From Palaemon carinicauda (taxonomy: Eukaryota > Arthropoda > Malacostraca > Decapoda > Palaemonidae): a stretch of DNA of 64,000 nucleotides. The notes below the pieces were generated by a model that was not told the origin of the DNA, searched no databases, and was given only the letters and a program-made list of their open reading frames with translations. Below, piece by piece: positions 32,535-44,154 of this stretch. The stretch is from assembly GCF_036898095.1 (NCBI RefSeq), contig NC_090725.1:317745826-317809825 (forward strand), written 5' to 3'. The translations under genes were made by a program, and so were the position numbers. Each line of letters begins with the position of its first letter. Within the stretch, counting starts at the first letter, position 1.

Positions 32535-33893
32535 TACACTAAGGATCAGAGGTTTGGTGATATTGTTGATAGGGGCATACATATTTCAGAACTGCCAACA
32601 AGGTTTTGGATGTCTTCTGGCATAGTTTATAAAACTCTCTTGACCTGTTCCAAAGCATTTTTAAATGAAATTAGAAGTATCTTATGTAGAGAAAATAGAT
32701 TCAAATCTCGAGAAGTCATTGTTCAGATTATCCGTTCAAAAATTTTAATTTTTCAAAGTATGCTTGAAACAGTCATATAAATTCCATAATTAGAGACGTG
32801 TCCTAAGAAAGCCATAGATATCTGCACCCCAAACAGACCTTACCCAGTCTAATCCACTAAGGAAAAGGATAAATAAGGAGCTGTTACACATCCTAGCACC
32901 TTCGAGTGCCCCTATACGTTCCTGCTTCTCATTCCTTCGAACGCAGCCGGTTGATTTTAGGGGGCTCTCTATAAAAAGATCAGCATAAAAAATAAGTATT
33001 ACAGGTGTATTGAAATAATTCTATTAAGACTTGTAGCTACAATTCTGGAAGGCCTCTCAATGAAGATCCTGGTCAAAACTAAATACTTCAAACTAGACAT
33101 TTAGAACTAGCTTCCCAAAAACCTGAACCTTCTGGAACAAGAAACAGCAAAATTACACAAGACTAGAATAATTTCTATTGCCTTCTGGATAAATATTTTT
33201 TAGCAAAAAAGGTCTTTTCCAAAAATTATGAAGAAAAGAACTTCATAACTGGATGGAAATATGAACAGTAACTGATACCTCTCCCTCAACACTACCACAG
33301 TAAATGTTCATGTCCCAACTTCACTATCTATTGCAAATTGTTATACATCCAGACTCACTTCTGACACCAAACTGGCCATGAGGAGAATAAGAATAAACCA
33401 GACACAAGCGCTACCCAGACACGGAATCGCAAGCTTTGCACTTTTTCTTTTTTCTAGTCACATATACTGGCGAGAGAAAACTGAAAGTGGCTGAAGTTTG
33501 TATCAGAGTAAGAACAAAATTTGATTTTGAGGGGTAAACACTAATGCAGTATAGGAAAGAAAGCTATGAAAGAAGCAACCAAAGTATCAGGTGTTTCATA
33601 TAATTAGAGACAATGAATAGGGGTGCACACAATCATATGAAAGTCTATAAAATATCTCCAAGTAGATAAATCATACTTGAAATCTGTCTTTTGAAATAGC
33701 ATTGAGAATGGAACATTCTAAACCACTATCAATACCCTTGAAATTATGGCAATGAATTAGGTTTTCCATTCAAAAATTTTGAAATAGAATGACATTACAA
33801 ATTTTAGTTTACAAATTTTGTCATACATCAATCCATGAAAAATCATAAGAGACTTAGTATTAAAGATTCAGCAAATTATTTTCAATGCCCCAA
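32535..33893. other. Intergenic stretch, possible decayed ITR piece
   Basis: Mostly featureless AT-rich DNA. Around 32815-32965 there is weak resemblance (atatctgcaccccaaa, ggagctgttaca) to the interior of the DIRS A/B ITR, too diverged to define edges. Confidence 0.35.
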
Positions 33894-34142
33894 TGAAATA
33901 AATTTTTAATATACTTACCTGGTAGTTACATATGTATAGCTTAAATCTCGCGTTTCGATGCGTCAAGACAGAAAATTAGAATTAGTGACAATCGCCGCCA
34001 TGACAGTAGGTGGTCATACATGAACGCCATCACTTTTAGGCCATCAGAACAATTCCCAACATTCTTCAGAAATTCCATGTCTCTGTTTTCAGAGGGGAGG
34101 AGGGAGGGTCCTTTACATATGTAACTACCAGGTAAGTATATT
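33894..34142 (-). repeat. 3' ITR of DIRS C
   Basis: Matches the right end (40680-40857) in inverted orientation. Its own edges (33914-33941 and 34113-34142) are inverted copies, forming a hairpin-like unit as in the 3' ITRs of A and B. Confidence 0.65.
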
Positions 34143-34215
34143 TGAAAATTTATTACATTTTTAAATATGTAACTTCCCTGGTACTTACATATATATAGCT
34201 GATTGACACCATCGA
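34100..34215 (-). other. ICR of DIRS C
   Basis: Complements of both element ends lie back to back around 34142-34190 (…CCAGGTAAGTATATTT, an A/T core, then TATGTAACTTCCCTGG). This is the expected circle-junction template. Confidence 0.55.
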
Positions 34216-34304
34216 TGGTGGGTTGAAAACCTCATCCCATTGGGAATTTGTATAATTATATAATTATCAATAACTACAATTAGTAGTACTAACAATCAGA
34301 TTCT

Positions 34305-34676
34305 AACCTGATAAGGATGCTGGCTTCAATGATACTGCCTCATTTCGCCTGCATTCCTTGAGAGATTCAGCGTCCACTCCGTGGGCTGTAAAAATCTCTT
34401 GGGGCTGCCACAAGGTCCTAGACCTCTAGCATGGCTAGACCACCACCCTTACAAACCTGGCATAGCCAAAGATACTGATTCTGGCGTTATAACCTGATAA
34501 GGAAGCTGGCTTCAATGATACTGCCTCATTTCACCTGCATTCCTTAAGAGACTCAGCGTCCACTCCGTGGGCTGTAAGTCACTTGGGGCTACCACAAGGT
34601 CCACAACCCTTAGAGTGGCTAGACCACCACCCTTGCAAACCTGGCATAGCCAAGGATACTGATTCTGACCACCTAC
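34305..34676. repeat. 186-bp tandem duplication in DIRS C
   Basis: AACCTGATAAGGA...TACTGATTCTG at 34305-34490 is repeated at 34491-34676 with scattered changes. It lies in the 3' non-coding part of C. Confidence 0.85.
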
Positions 34677-34679
34677 TCC

Positions 34680-34821
34680 ACATTAAAACTAATTTGATTT
34701 GCATCTCAGATTGACGGAAGGGTGCGACAACCTTCAGACAACCTGTGAACACATTAAAACTAACTTGACTTGCATCCTAGACTGACAGAAGGCTGTGATA
34801 ACTTCACAGACAACCTGTGAA
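34680..34821. repeat. 71-bp tandem duplication in DIRS C
   Basis: ACATTAAAACTAA...CAACCTGTGAAC at 34680-34750 recurs at 34751-34821, next to the 186-bp duplication. Confidence 0.75.
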
Positions 34822-34979
34822 CACAAGTACAAGAGAAAAGGGGCAAGGGTATATATCAAGTTATCGGGAGGAGGCAGTATACCCTTCTCCAACTACGAAG
34901 CCGGAGGTAACGTACGGACCCAGAGAACAGCAATCCTCAAAACTGGGTCTGGACCTCTTTGAGATAGCAGTCTGTGAAG

Positions 34980-35600
34980 ATTGATTTCCTTCGTCAGAAA
35001 GTATGCTCCAAAATTGACTTCATTTTATTGTTTGTAAGCCATAAAAATTGCTAAAACTCTAACCTCGTGTGGTTTTACCTTAAGGATAGGGAAAACTTCT
35101 TATTCACAATCCTGGAGAGCTTTCCTTATTAAATCCTTAATGAAAAAAGCCAGAGTACTCTTTGATAAAGGCAAAGAGGGCTTTTTAACTGAGCATCAGA
35201 GGTTATCTGTCTCGTCTTTAAAAAGAAAGCCTTGCTGAAGGGAGCAAATTGCATTGTCTCCATTAAAGCCCATCTTCTTGCTGATGACTTTTAACTCTCC
35301 TAATCTTTTGACTGTTGCCAATGAAATTAGGAAAAGTCTTCTTGATAAGATACTTCCAAGATGCCTTGTCCAACTGTAAAAACCTACTTGAGGTTAAAAA
35401 AGGCCAGGACTATATCCATGTTCCAGGAGGAGGTTGGATTGTCTTTCCTCTTAGTCGTCTCAAAAGATCTAAGGAGATCTGAGAGATCATTGTTAACTGA
35501 CACGCCAGTGTGTCGGTTATGAAAGACGGAGGTTAGTATGCTGCGGTAACCCTTGATGAAAGGTACAGCTAGCTTCTCTTTTGTACGCAGATACAACAGA
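34980..35600 (-). pseudogene. DIRS C tyrosine recombinase relic
   Basis: The 5' part (35596-35384) encodes EKLAVPFIKGYRSILTSVF and LRSFETTKRKDNP, matching the YR N-terminal domain layout. In a different frame the region 35330-35240 encodes LISLATVKRLGELKVISKK with the first catalytic Arg (AGA, plus 35304-35306). In yet another frame KPHEVRVLAIFMAY holds the H-x-x-R box (plus 35058-35069). The Tyr nucleophile block was not found. At least two frameshifts. Confidence 0.7.
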
Positions 35601-35618
35601 AAAACTCTGCTATATTGG

Positions 35619-36530
35619 CTATAGAGGTATTGGTAGTCTATTATTCCTGTACCACAATCTAAAGATGTCCCACTCGGAATAGTAAACCCTAATAGTTGGT
35701 AATGATCTGGGTGTATCTACCAGACACTCCACCATCTCCGCAACCCAATGTCTCATGGGCCAAAAAGGAGCTATCATGGTCATGCGGACATTGAGCAAAT
35801 CCCTGAATCTTTTCAGGACTGTCCAGGATCTTGAATGGAGGAAAGTGTACATGTTTTGACCTTCCCAGTTCCAAAGAAAAAGCATCCACTGCAACTACTT
35901 CCTGGTCTGGTATTGGATAGCAAAATACCGGCAACCTCTATGTCATTTGTGAGGCGAAGAGGTCTATCGAGTGTTGACCCCACAACATCCAAAGGTTGGT
36001 GCACACCTTGTGATGTATGGTCCATTTTGCAGTAAGAACTTAGTCTTCTGCTGAGCAGATCCGTCCTGACGCTTTTCTCCCCTTCTAAGAAGTGAGTAAT
36101 CAGGGCTTGGTGAATGGCCACTAGCTCTTTGATATCTATGCGTCCTGAGACTCTATCCACAGATCCCAGTCGAGAATCGTATGCGTCAAACAGGGACGAC
36201 ATAGACATCTCTAGTTTAGACAGACCAGACACTCGAAGCACGCCGTGTGCGCGAACTAAACCGTGTGCTGATTGCTGCGAGGGATCGTCAACCGTAGCCG
36301 GGTGACCACCAGGGGAAAGTCCTTGCAACATTTTCGAAGTGCCTTGAGCGCGATCTGAACCAATTATCATCCTCAGAAAAATGAAATTCTGTGAGGGTGA
36401 TAGTTAAGATTTGGCCAGGTTACCATTAGGCCTAACTGTTGCGTTAAGGGCATTATCCTTTGAAGAGCTTCCAGACACTTTACTTGTGATTCTGCTCTGA
36501 GTGGTCAGTCGTCCAGGAACAAAGAAAATC
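35619..36530 (-). pseudogene. DIRS C RT/RNase H relic
   Basis: The RT catalytic motif survives as FLDD at plus 36508-36519, followed by a stop (TCA, 36505-36507) where the family has Trp. Further along, IDIKELVAIHQAL and RTDLLSRR correspond to the RNase H end, and PVFCYPIPDQEVVAVDAFSL to the post-RNase H linker seen in A and B. The pieces are spread over three frames between 36370 and 35619. Confidence 0.7.
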
Positions 36531-38034
36531 CTTACTCCCTTTATGTGAAGTTAGGGAGTCACATTGGACATCACCCGGGTAAAAATCCTACTTGTACAAT
36601 GGACTGACGTTCAGAACAGGTTTTCATCCCACCCCCAGGTTTTCGGAACTAGGAAAAGTATGCTGTAAAAACCCCTCCGAGGGAGTGTCCTCTACAATTC
36701 TATGACTAATTTTGACAGCATAAGGCTTAATTGTTCTTAAAGAGCTGCTGCTTTGTTTCCTGAGTGGACTGTTGTCAACTAAGGGTATCGACGACATGGG
36801 AGGCATAACCCGTCTCACTTTTTGATTCGGTTTGTTGTCTTGAGAATCTGCGAGTTTGACCTCCAGTCACAATCCTCCGAGTTCCCCTTAAAGGGGCTCT
36901 TCCACGAAAGAGCTGACGAGTGGGAAGAGCCTCCTTTTTATCCTTGCTAAAAAGCTAGTTGGAAGGATCTATTTAGCAGTCCTAGAGAAAAAATCTTGCA
37001 CAGCCTGTTAATCTCCGAATAAGGGACAACCCTGAAGATAAAAAGGAACAACACGTAGTCCTCTTTTTAAAAACTCCAGCCGTGAAAAGGGGAGGAAAGT
37101 TAGAAAGGACCATCCCTCTTGGGCTTATCCAGACAGGCAATCATATGCATCTGAGCCTCGTTCTAAGGGTCTGTGGCTTCTGTGAGAGTTCCGAGAGTCC
37201 AGTCCGTAAGGCTGAAAACTTCTGTTGACTAAAAGTTTCCTTCAGCCGATGGTCCATTTCAGAACTGGACCACATAAACTTCGACTTGCTCATGATTGAC
37301 CTGAGTGAGAAGTAAGCAGGTCTGGATAGGTCTCCTTGGGAGGAGGCAGGAACTCCCAAACCAAAAACTTCCCCCAGACGAATACCACAAACTAGATCTG
37401 GAAGCCAGTAGAGTTTGAGGAAAAGAAAAAAGGAGGTCTTCCCTAGAACCTTTCTCTTGGACGTCCATTGGTTGAGAGTTAAGAAAACTCTCTTAACAGA
37501 TCTAGCCAGGACCATATTCTTGAAGGATTTTTTTTTTTTTTTTTAAACTCAGCTGTCTGTAATGAATCCTGAGATTCGTCTTCTAATTCGGCTAATGGAA
37601 CATTGATTCCCTGATTCGAATGAGTAGGAGACAAAACCGCGTCATCCTGTCAGTTATTGTCTTCCAAAAAATTCATCTTGCCCTGAAAAAATCTTGTGAA
37701 GGATATCGTCCAGTTGTGAAGAAGTATCACATTTATGTACTGTAAGTCTCGAGGGAGAGGTTCCAGAGCTTCCAGCATAAGATCATCATGCTGTAAAGAA
37801 GCATTAACATCTGTAAACCCATGCGAGGGAAAATCTTGATTGCATGCATCCACCATGCGTTTAGCACGTTGTATGTCAACAGCGTGACGCGAGGGAGCAT
37901 TAGTTGCGTGTTCAGAAAATCGCAAAGAAGATAAAAAACTTGTCCATCCTGTTGCGAGGGCAAGTTCCGACTATATGAGTCCATCATGGGTCCAGATTGA
38001 GACTGTATGTTTCCATGAGAGGTATCAGACTAAT

Positions 38035-38405
38035 GCATGCGTCCCGAATGCCGTGAGTCTGCCACGAGCCGTGAGGAAGCGTACGTATCGCGTCCAGTCA
38101 ATCGCAAAGAAGAGACAACCGTTTGTCTATAGTGACGTGGGACAAAACCCGACTGCATGCGTCCAGCATATGTCCAGACTGCCGCATGCGTCTACTTTGT
38201 CGTGAGTTTCCAGACTGCTGCATGCATCCCGAATGCCGTGAGTCTGCCGCGAGCCGTGAGGGAGCGTCAGTATCGCGTCCGGTCAGTGGCGCAAAAAAGG
38301 AGACTGTTTGTCTATCATGACGTGGGGACAAAACCTGACTGCCTGCGTCCAGCATATGTCCAGGCTGACGCATGTGTCAAGGTTGCCGTGAGCTTTCAGA
38401 CTGAT
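38035..38405. repeat. 185-bp CpG-rich tandem duplication in DIRS C
   Basis: Segments starting CCCGAATGCCGTGAG at 38043 and 38228 repeat for about 185 bp each. They are unusually rich in CpG and GCATGC compared with the AT-rich surroundings. Confidence 0.7.
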
Positions 38406-38564
38406 CAGATTGACGTGAGCTGTCCGTGTGTAGCATACATCTCGCATGAGCAGTAGTCACGTGTCCCGCAGAATGCGAAGGTGAGACAACTGTTTGACTA
38501 TCTTGTTGAATGGACAAATTTTAACTCAGCGTCCAGCATACGACCAGACTGGCGTCTGCGTCCA

Positions 38565-38682
38565 GAATGCTGTGAGGGAGAGACCAGACTGGCCTGTGTC
38601 TGGAATGCCGTGAGGGAGAGACCAGACTGGCGTCTGCATCTGGAATGCCGTGAGGGAGAGACCAGACTGCTGCATGCGTCCA
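38565..38682. repeat. ~39-bp tandem repeat, three units
   Basis: Units start GAATGCCGTGAGGGAGAGAC at 38565, 38603 and 38643 (periods 38 and 40). Confidence 0.8.
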
Positions 38683-39508
38683 CCCTAACACTTGCCACAA
38701 CGCGAGCTGATCGCTGCGAGGGAGCGTTGCTGAGTATTGGAGAACTACGTTGCCCGAAACTATCGGAAGACCGTTTACTTGGTCTATTGCTGTCCTTAAG
38801 ATTCTTTTAGGTATAATTTTTTTTTGCCGGAAAATTGTAAGCGTCAGACAAAATAGACCTCATTAATTCAGCCAAATCAGACATGATAAGCGCCGGTGTG
38901 CTAACTGAACGATGTACTGATCGCTGAGAGGTATCGACAACTGTCGATACTTCTAGCGCGCCTTGTGCGCGATCTGAATCGTGTATCGATTGTTGTAAAA
39001 TTATCAACAGTATTAGCGTCTGCGTCCAGGTGGTTACCAGGGGAACGACCCTGTGACATTTCCCAATCTGGGGGAAGGGAAGGAGCCTGTACTGACGTAA
39101 ACTGAGCACCTTCTTCATCCGACAGACATTGCTTCTTACGTAATTGTTTCGGTGCTGACACGTCGTCTTTGTCCGAAAGAAACACCTCCAGTGAACACCA
39201 GTCATCGCAGGACAGTTTATTAGGATATACGTCTCTTGAGTGGTCTAAAACGTAGTGGTTGGCGCCAACCACGTCGCGGTTTTGCGTTATCAAACAAAGA
39301 CGCATACATTTCAACCTCGCCCTTACTGTGGCGAGGGGGAGCGATCTGTACGTTGTTAACATGATCGCGAGGGGAAGTCCGTTCGCTGATCAAAGTCTGA
39401 CATATCCTTTGGCCTTTCGACATTCCTTCTCCCAGGGGTTGGGGAGCATGAAAGAGGTCCCGGGCTGGGATTATGACGGACACGAAGACGCACTCTCCAC
39501 TGAACTGA

Positions 39509-39930
39509 CATTGAACACTAGCACTTTTAATTATTTCACATTAGATCTTAATAGACTTTTCCGTTGCGAGAGATTATATTCTTTCGTCAAAGGCTAGAAA
39601 GAAAATACAATAGAATATGATTAATACTAGTATTCTCAAAATCGAAATATAAAATAACGATACAAGTAATTGTGGAAACAAAAAACCATTGTCAAGAGTA
39701 ATACGTATCGTAGATTGACTGCATTGCGTCATTATATGTGCCATTGAACACTAGCACTTTAAACTATTTCACATTAGATAATAATAGACCTGCCCTTTGC
39801 GAGAGATTATCCTCTTGAGCCAAGGGCCAGAATGAAAATACAATAGGGTATATGAATAATATTAGTATTCTCAAAAGCAAAAAATTAAATAATTCAAGTA
39901 TTGTGAAACAAAACCGATCGTTTAATATCT
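39509..39930. repeat. 233-bp tandem duplication in DIRS C leader
   Basis: CATTGAACACTAGCACTTT at 39509 recurs at 39742. Both copies continue through TTTCACATTAGAT and AAAATACAATAG. Confidence 0.75.
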
Positions 39931-40679
39931 GACATCTCCCTTAGAAATACTACGAGCGTAAAATGACTGGTACGCTCGAGAAAATACTCTAAATCGAAAA
40001 TTGACTAAGGGAAATATACCAATAGGACAAATATATACTTAAAAATAATATATTTCCCTACATTATAAACATACTTATGCTTAGTAAGCTAATATTTCAA
40101 AAATTTCTTGTAAGAAAAGAAAATAATTTACATAATGCAAGTCATACTATGCAGATTACGTCACTGTCTCTAGGATTGTGACTGTCATCACGATGGGGGA
40201 CTGAATTCCTTCAAGGTAATGACATTCCGCTCGGCTAAGTTACGTTACAAAATAGTGATATCACAATGTTTAATTTAGAAAATGTCTTCCTTCCATTATA
40301 ACTTCAAGAGTTGTTCGTTAATAAAGTAGGGGGGAAAAAATCTTTGATCCCTCAATGTATGAACAAGGAACAAAAACAAATACATACATGCTACCTGCTA
40401 ATTACAGTGAGAGAAGAGCAGCTCAAAAGCCATTCTAGCCCAACACCCAAAGTTTAACAACAGAAGAGCCATTACTGGGGTTGAAAACTTGTTTATCCTT
40501 GAAAATCAAGTTCAATTAAACTGTCCAAGTTGGACCAGCAAGACTATTCAATATATCTTCAATAGTTGAAAGGCAGCGAAAGCTATTAATAATAATCAAA
40601 CAAAAGGTACTTCACCAAATTGTAGAATAAAGTAATATATCCACAAAACGAATTCCCGAGGTGTTGACTCGATCAACGA

Positions 40680-40857
40680 CAGAATTTCTGAAGAATGTTG
40701 GGAATGGTTCTGATAACCTACAAGTGATGGCACTCATGTATGACCACCTACTGTCATGGCGGCGATCGCCACGAATTTGAATTTTCTGTCGTGACGCATC
40801 GAAACGCGAGATTTAAGCTATATATATGTAACTACCAGGGAAGTTACGTATTTAAAA
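40680..40857 (-). repeat. 5' ITR of DIRS C
   Basis: Reverse complement of 33914-34090 at roughly 85-90% by eye, ending CCAGGGAAGTTACGTATTTAAA. Confidence 0.75.
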
Positions 40858-41007
40858 ACACGGTTTAATTCCCAAAAAGCTTACTGCACATCTTTTCATG
40901 CAATTTTTCTTACAAAATAGCAGTCTACCTCAAAAGTGCAATAAGGAGCTAAAATTATATACTGTATATTACTTGGAATGGCAAATATTAAAAGTTGATC
41001 AAATGTA

Positions 41008-41106
41008 CTTATCACATTCTTTACAAATAAAAGAAAAAATTATCACATTCTTTACAAATAAATGAAAAAAATTATCACATTCTTTACAGATAAATGAAAA
41101 AAAAAA
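41008..41106 (+). repeat. 32-bp tandem repeat, three units
   Basis: TTATCACATTCTTTACA followed by an A-rich stretch, three times. The rest of 40858-42254 shows no feature. Confidence 0.75.
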
Positions 41107-42254
41107 TAAAATAAAAAAGCAAACACCAGATATTAGACAGATATAACATAGTTCAAAGAAGAATGACATAAGAGAAAGTATCCTACCAATGAATAATCTT
41201 TTGAACAGGTCTCAGGGTTAAGTCAACAACTCAAACCTGTATATTATGAAATCAACAAGGTTGAGAAACGTACGTAATACTTTAAACACAATAGCATGAA
41301 AGTTAAGTCTCTCTTCCGGTAATTATACTAAACGAGATTGTGAACAATCCCATTATTATCAAAAACTTGAGACCTGCTAATCATAATCCCAAAGGATAAA
41401 AATATTGATAAATGATAAAAACACTTCTATAAGAAACCTCAAAAATTACCTTTGACAAGAGTAAAACCTGTCATAACCCTTTCAATCGCTCCCCAACAAT
41501 AACATCAACGCTAATGCACAAAGTTATTTCTCGTGTAACCTTACTAAATTCATCTCAGCATAAATTATAAAGCTACAAATATATATGTTGTTTTTATCTT
41601 GTAGCCAAGTAAATGTCACTTTCAGACATGAATGTGAAATGTACTTGATGATGGAGTAGAATTCTCCGATGACGAAGAACGAGTTTAAGGGAGTTTAGTG
41701 ACTTCCCTTCAAATTCATAATAATTCTTTGCACTGGCCCATACTCGGTTCATCCATTCACGATAAATGTCGTGGCCCCTCCCATAGGAAAAAATGGTTCC
41801 TTGCCTGAAATATAAGTTTCAAATTAGTCCTGTAGGTAAAAATCCTTCCATGTTGAAATAACTAACAAATGTTACTTAGTAATTTTCAATGCTTAATTTT
41901 TTCATAATATTAATCATACCATTTGTAAATTTTCTTTTAATTTTTTCCCCTAATAATATTTGATATCTAGTTTAATTATACCATTTGAATGTTATTTGGT
42001 TTCCTTCTTAATATCTTGATACTTACAAATCATTCATTTAAAATCAATCACAAAATTGCCTTAATGCTTATCTATATTACCATATTTTCCTATACAGTAG
42101 TCTAGTGTCTAAATAATCTTCAAATGTTGACTTAGGCTTTATAACACTGCTGTATTTGGCAATATACTAAACATTGTTATTTGCTTATTTCAAATGCTAA
42201 ATTTCACATTTTGACTTGCTACGTTTGGCGATTTATGAATTTTAAATATCTCGT

Positions 42255-44114
42255 TTGGCAGAATGTAGTAAACAAACGTCACCAGACATACCATTCGTGG
42301 TCGTTAACTTGATCATTCTTAAGTCAACAAGTATCCAAGAAAATGACTTGCAGTACAAAATTCAGCTGATTGGAACTTCCCAAAAGATGGGGGCATTGAG
42401 TAATGCAACTCGGATCTCGAGTCCTCCGTTCTTCTCATCTATTGACGTAACCGGCAAACATCAGCTGCTGTCCCAATGTTTTAAGATTAACATCGGATAC
42501 CTCAAGCCAATAGCCTATACGTGAAGAGCAAACATTCCTGAAATGTTAATAAAGGATGTAAATTATGAGACTAGCCCCACACTAAACGTGAAAGATCGAT
42601 TAGTTTTAATAGTTTTCAACTGATAAAAAGAAACATACAAAAAAATAAAAACCTACCTATTTCAAGAAATTACTTTACAGTACTCTTTAGAAACTTGTCA
42701 AAAAATGGGGTCCCAGATAAAGTAATGGGAGACTTCCTAAGCCCATTCTTCTTGTTTGTTGGTCGAGGTGAAACAGGTAAAGTAATGGGAGACTTCCCAA
42801 GCTCCATTCTTTTTGTTTGTTGGTAGAGATGAATGATGAAAAAGTTCAGCTGTTTCTATCATGTCTCTATCAAAACCTTAGAACAACTGACCCCCTCATT
42901 AATCACATTGGCTCTAACTTAACCACAATAAGAGGAATTTATATCCTCAACACAATATACAGGTCATTCAAAGTACCCATTGTTTCAACAGCTTCTAGAA
43001 AGCAAAATTGGTTAATTACTGGTTAGTTCTGATCTAAGAATACACTACTACCAAATGACAAAAAAAACCCTTAAAAACTTACTTATGATGATTTCATTCC
43101 TGCAAAAAAGAAAAAAAAGGATTTAAAAAATAGATTTACACCCTGCAATGAAGTCATAAGTACCTTTAAATAATTTACACCCTGCAAAAAAATTATTACA
43201 GTACACGAGATGAAACAAGTCATCCAAAATACAGTCTTGATCATATCTAGAAAGTAGAAATGTCTTTCTGGTAAAGTTTGAATACAAAATATGCGAGACA
43301 AAAAAAAATAAAAATGAATTTCAAAAAAAATATAAAATATGAATTTCAAAATAAATCTCTTAAAAAATGCTTATTACAGTACACAAATGCAGAATGGAAC
43401 TTTAGAAAGACAGTGGCATTAATAGTAATGATAATCAGACCTGTTGATACAACAGGCAAACATCAGCTGTTCCTATCTTGTAAAATTATAAACGGATACC
43501 TCAAGCCATAATGATGTAGGTATTTCATTAGGTAATTCCAGGAATATTGATAAGGGCCAGTAAATCATTCATTACAAAAGCCCCACACTAAACACCATGA
43601 ATGATTAAATAGTTAAAATAGGTTTCCTAGCCAATACAAACTTTTAATAAAAGAAAAAACAAGATACGAAAATAAAACCATACCTATTATAAAAAGATTA
43701 ACTCGCTTCTATTTCTTTCCAGTAAAAATGCTGATGGAAACTTGGCCCCGGCCAAATAAGGTCAGGGTAATCCAAGACTTTGAAGTGTCCTTGTTTGTTG
43801 TTGAAGGCATCAATTATCAGACATTTACATAACATCTGCTTGCGTCAACGACAAAATCCTGTGAAAATCCTTCAACACCTGAACACTCGTTAATCACACT
43901 GACCCTTCTTTTACCACAATAAAAGATGAACTTATATCAACACAATAAACAAGTCATCAATGTACCAATTAAACTAAACATTTTTAGAAACCAGAAAATT
44001 GTTCATCTCTAGTTTTACTAACAATTAAAATTTGGATCTGAAAAGAAACATGATTTACCAGGTGACAAAATAAAAATAAAAAATAACTTACTTTTTTCAA
44101 TGTTTCCAATGCTG

Positions 44115-44154
<40 letters not shown>

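Larger units (their letters stand above)
37100..39483 (-). pseudogene. gag: Probable gag region of DIRS C
   Basis: Position upstream of RT on the minus strand and Ser/Arg/His-rich, repeat-filled composition suggest Gag. Open pieces: 39483-39220, 39362-38901 (with CLSDEEGAQ, SLPPDWEMSQ), 38373-38098 and 37515-37141. No zinc finger or other named domain was recognised. This call rests on location and composition and could be wrong in detail. Confidence 0.4.
33894..40857 (-). mobile_element. DIRS retrotransposon C, second family, decayed
   Basis: About 7 kb bounded by inverted repeats of roughly 175 bp (33914-34090 and 40680-40857, TACCTGGTAGTTACATAT...). Minus-strand relics of RT, RNase H, linker and YR occur in DIRS order, with a degenerate gag-like region upstream. 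An ICR-like junction of both ends lies at 34100-34215. No target duplication was seen. All coding parts are heavily frameshifted, more so than A and B, so C is probably older. Its ITRs and proteins differ from A/B, so it is a separate family. Confidence 0.75.
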
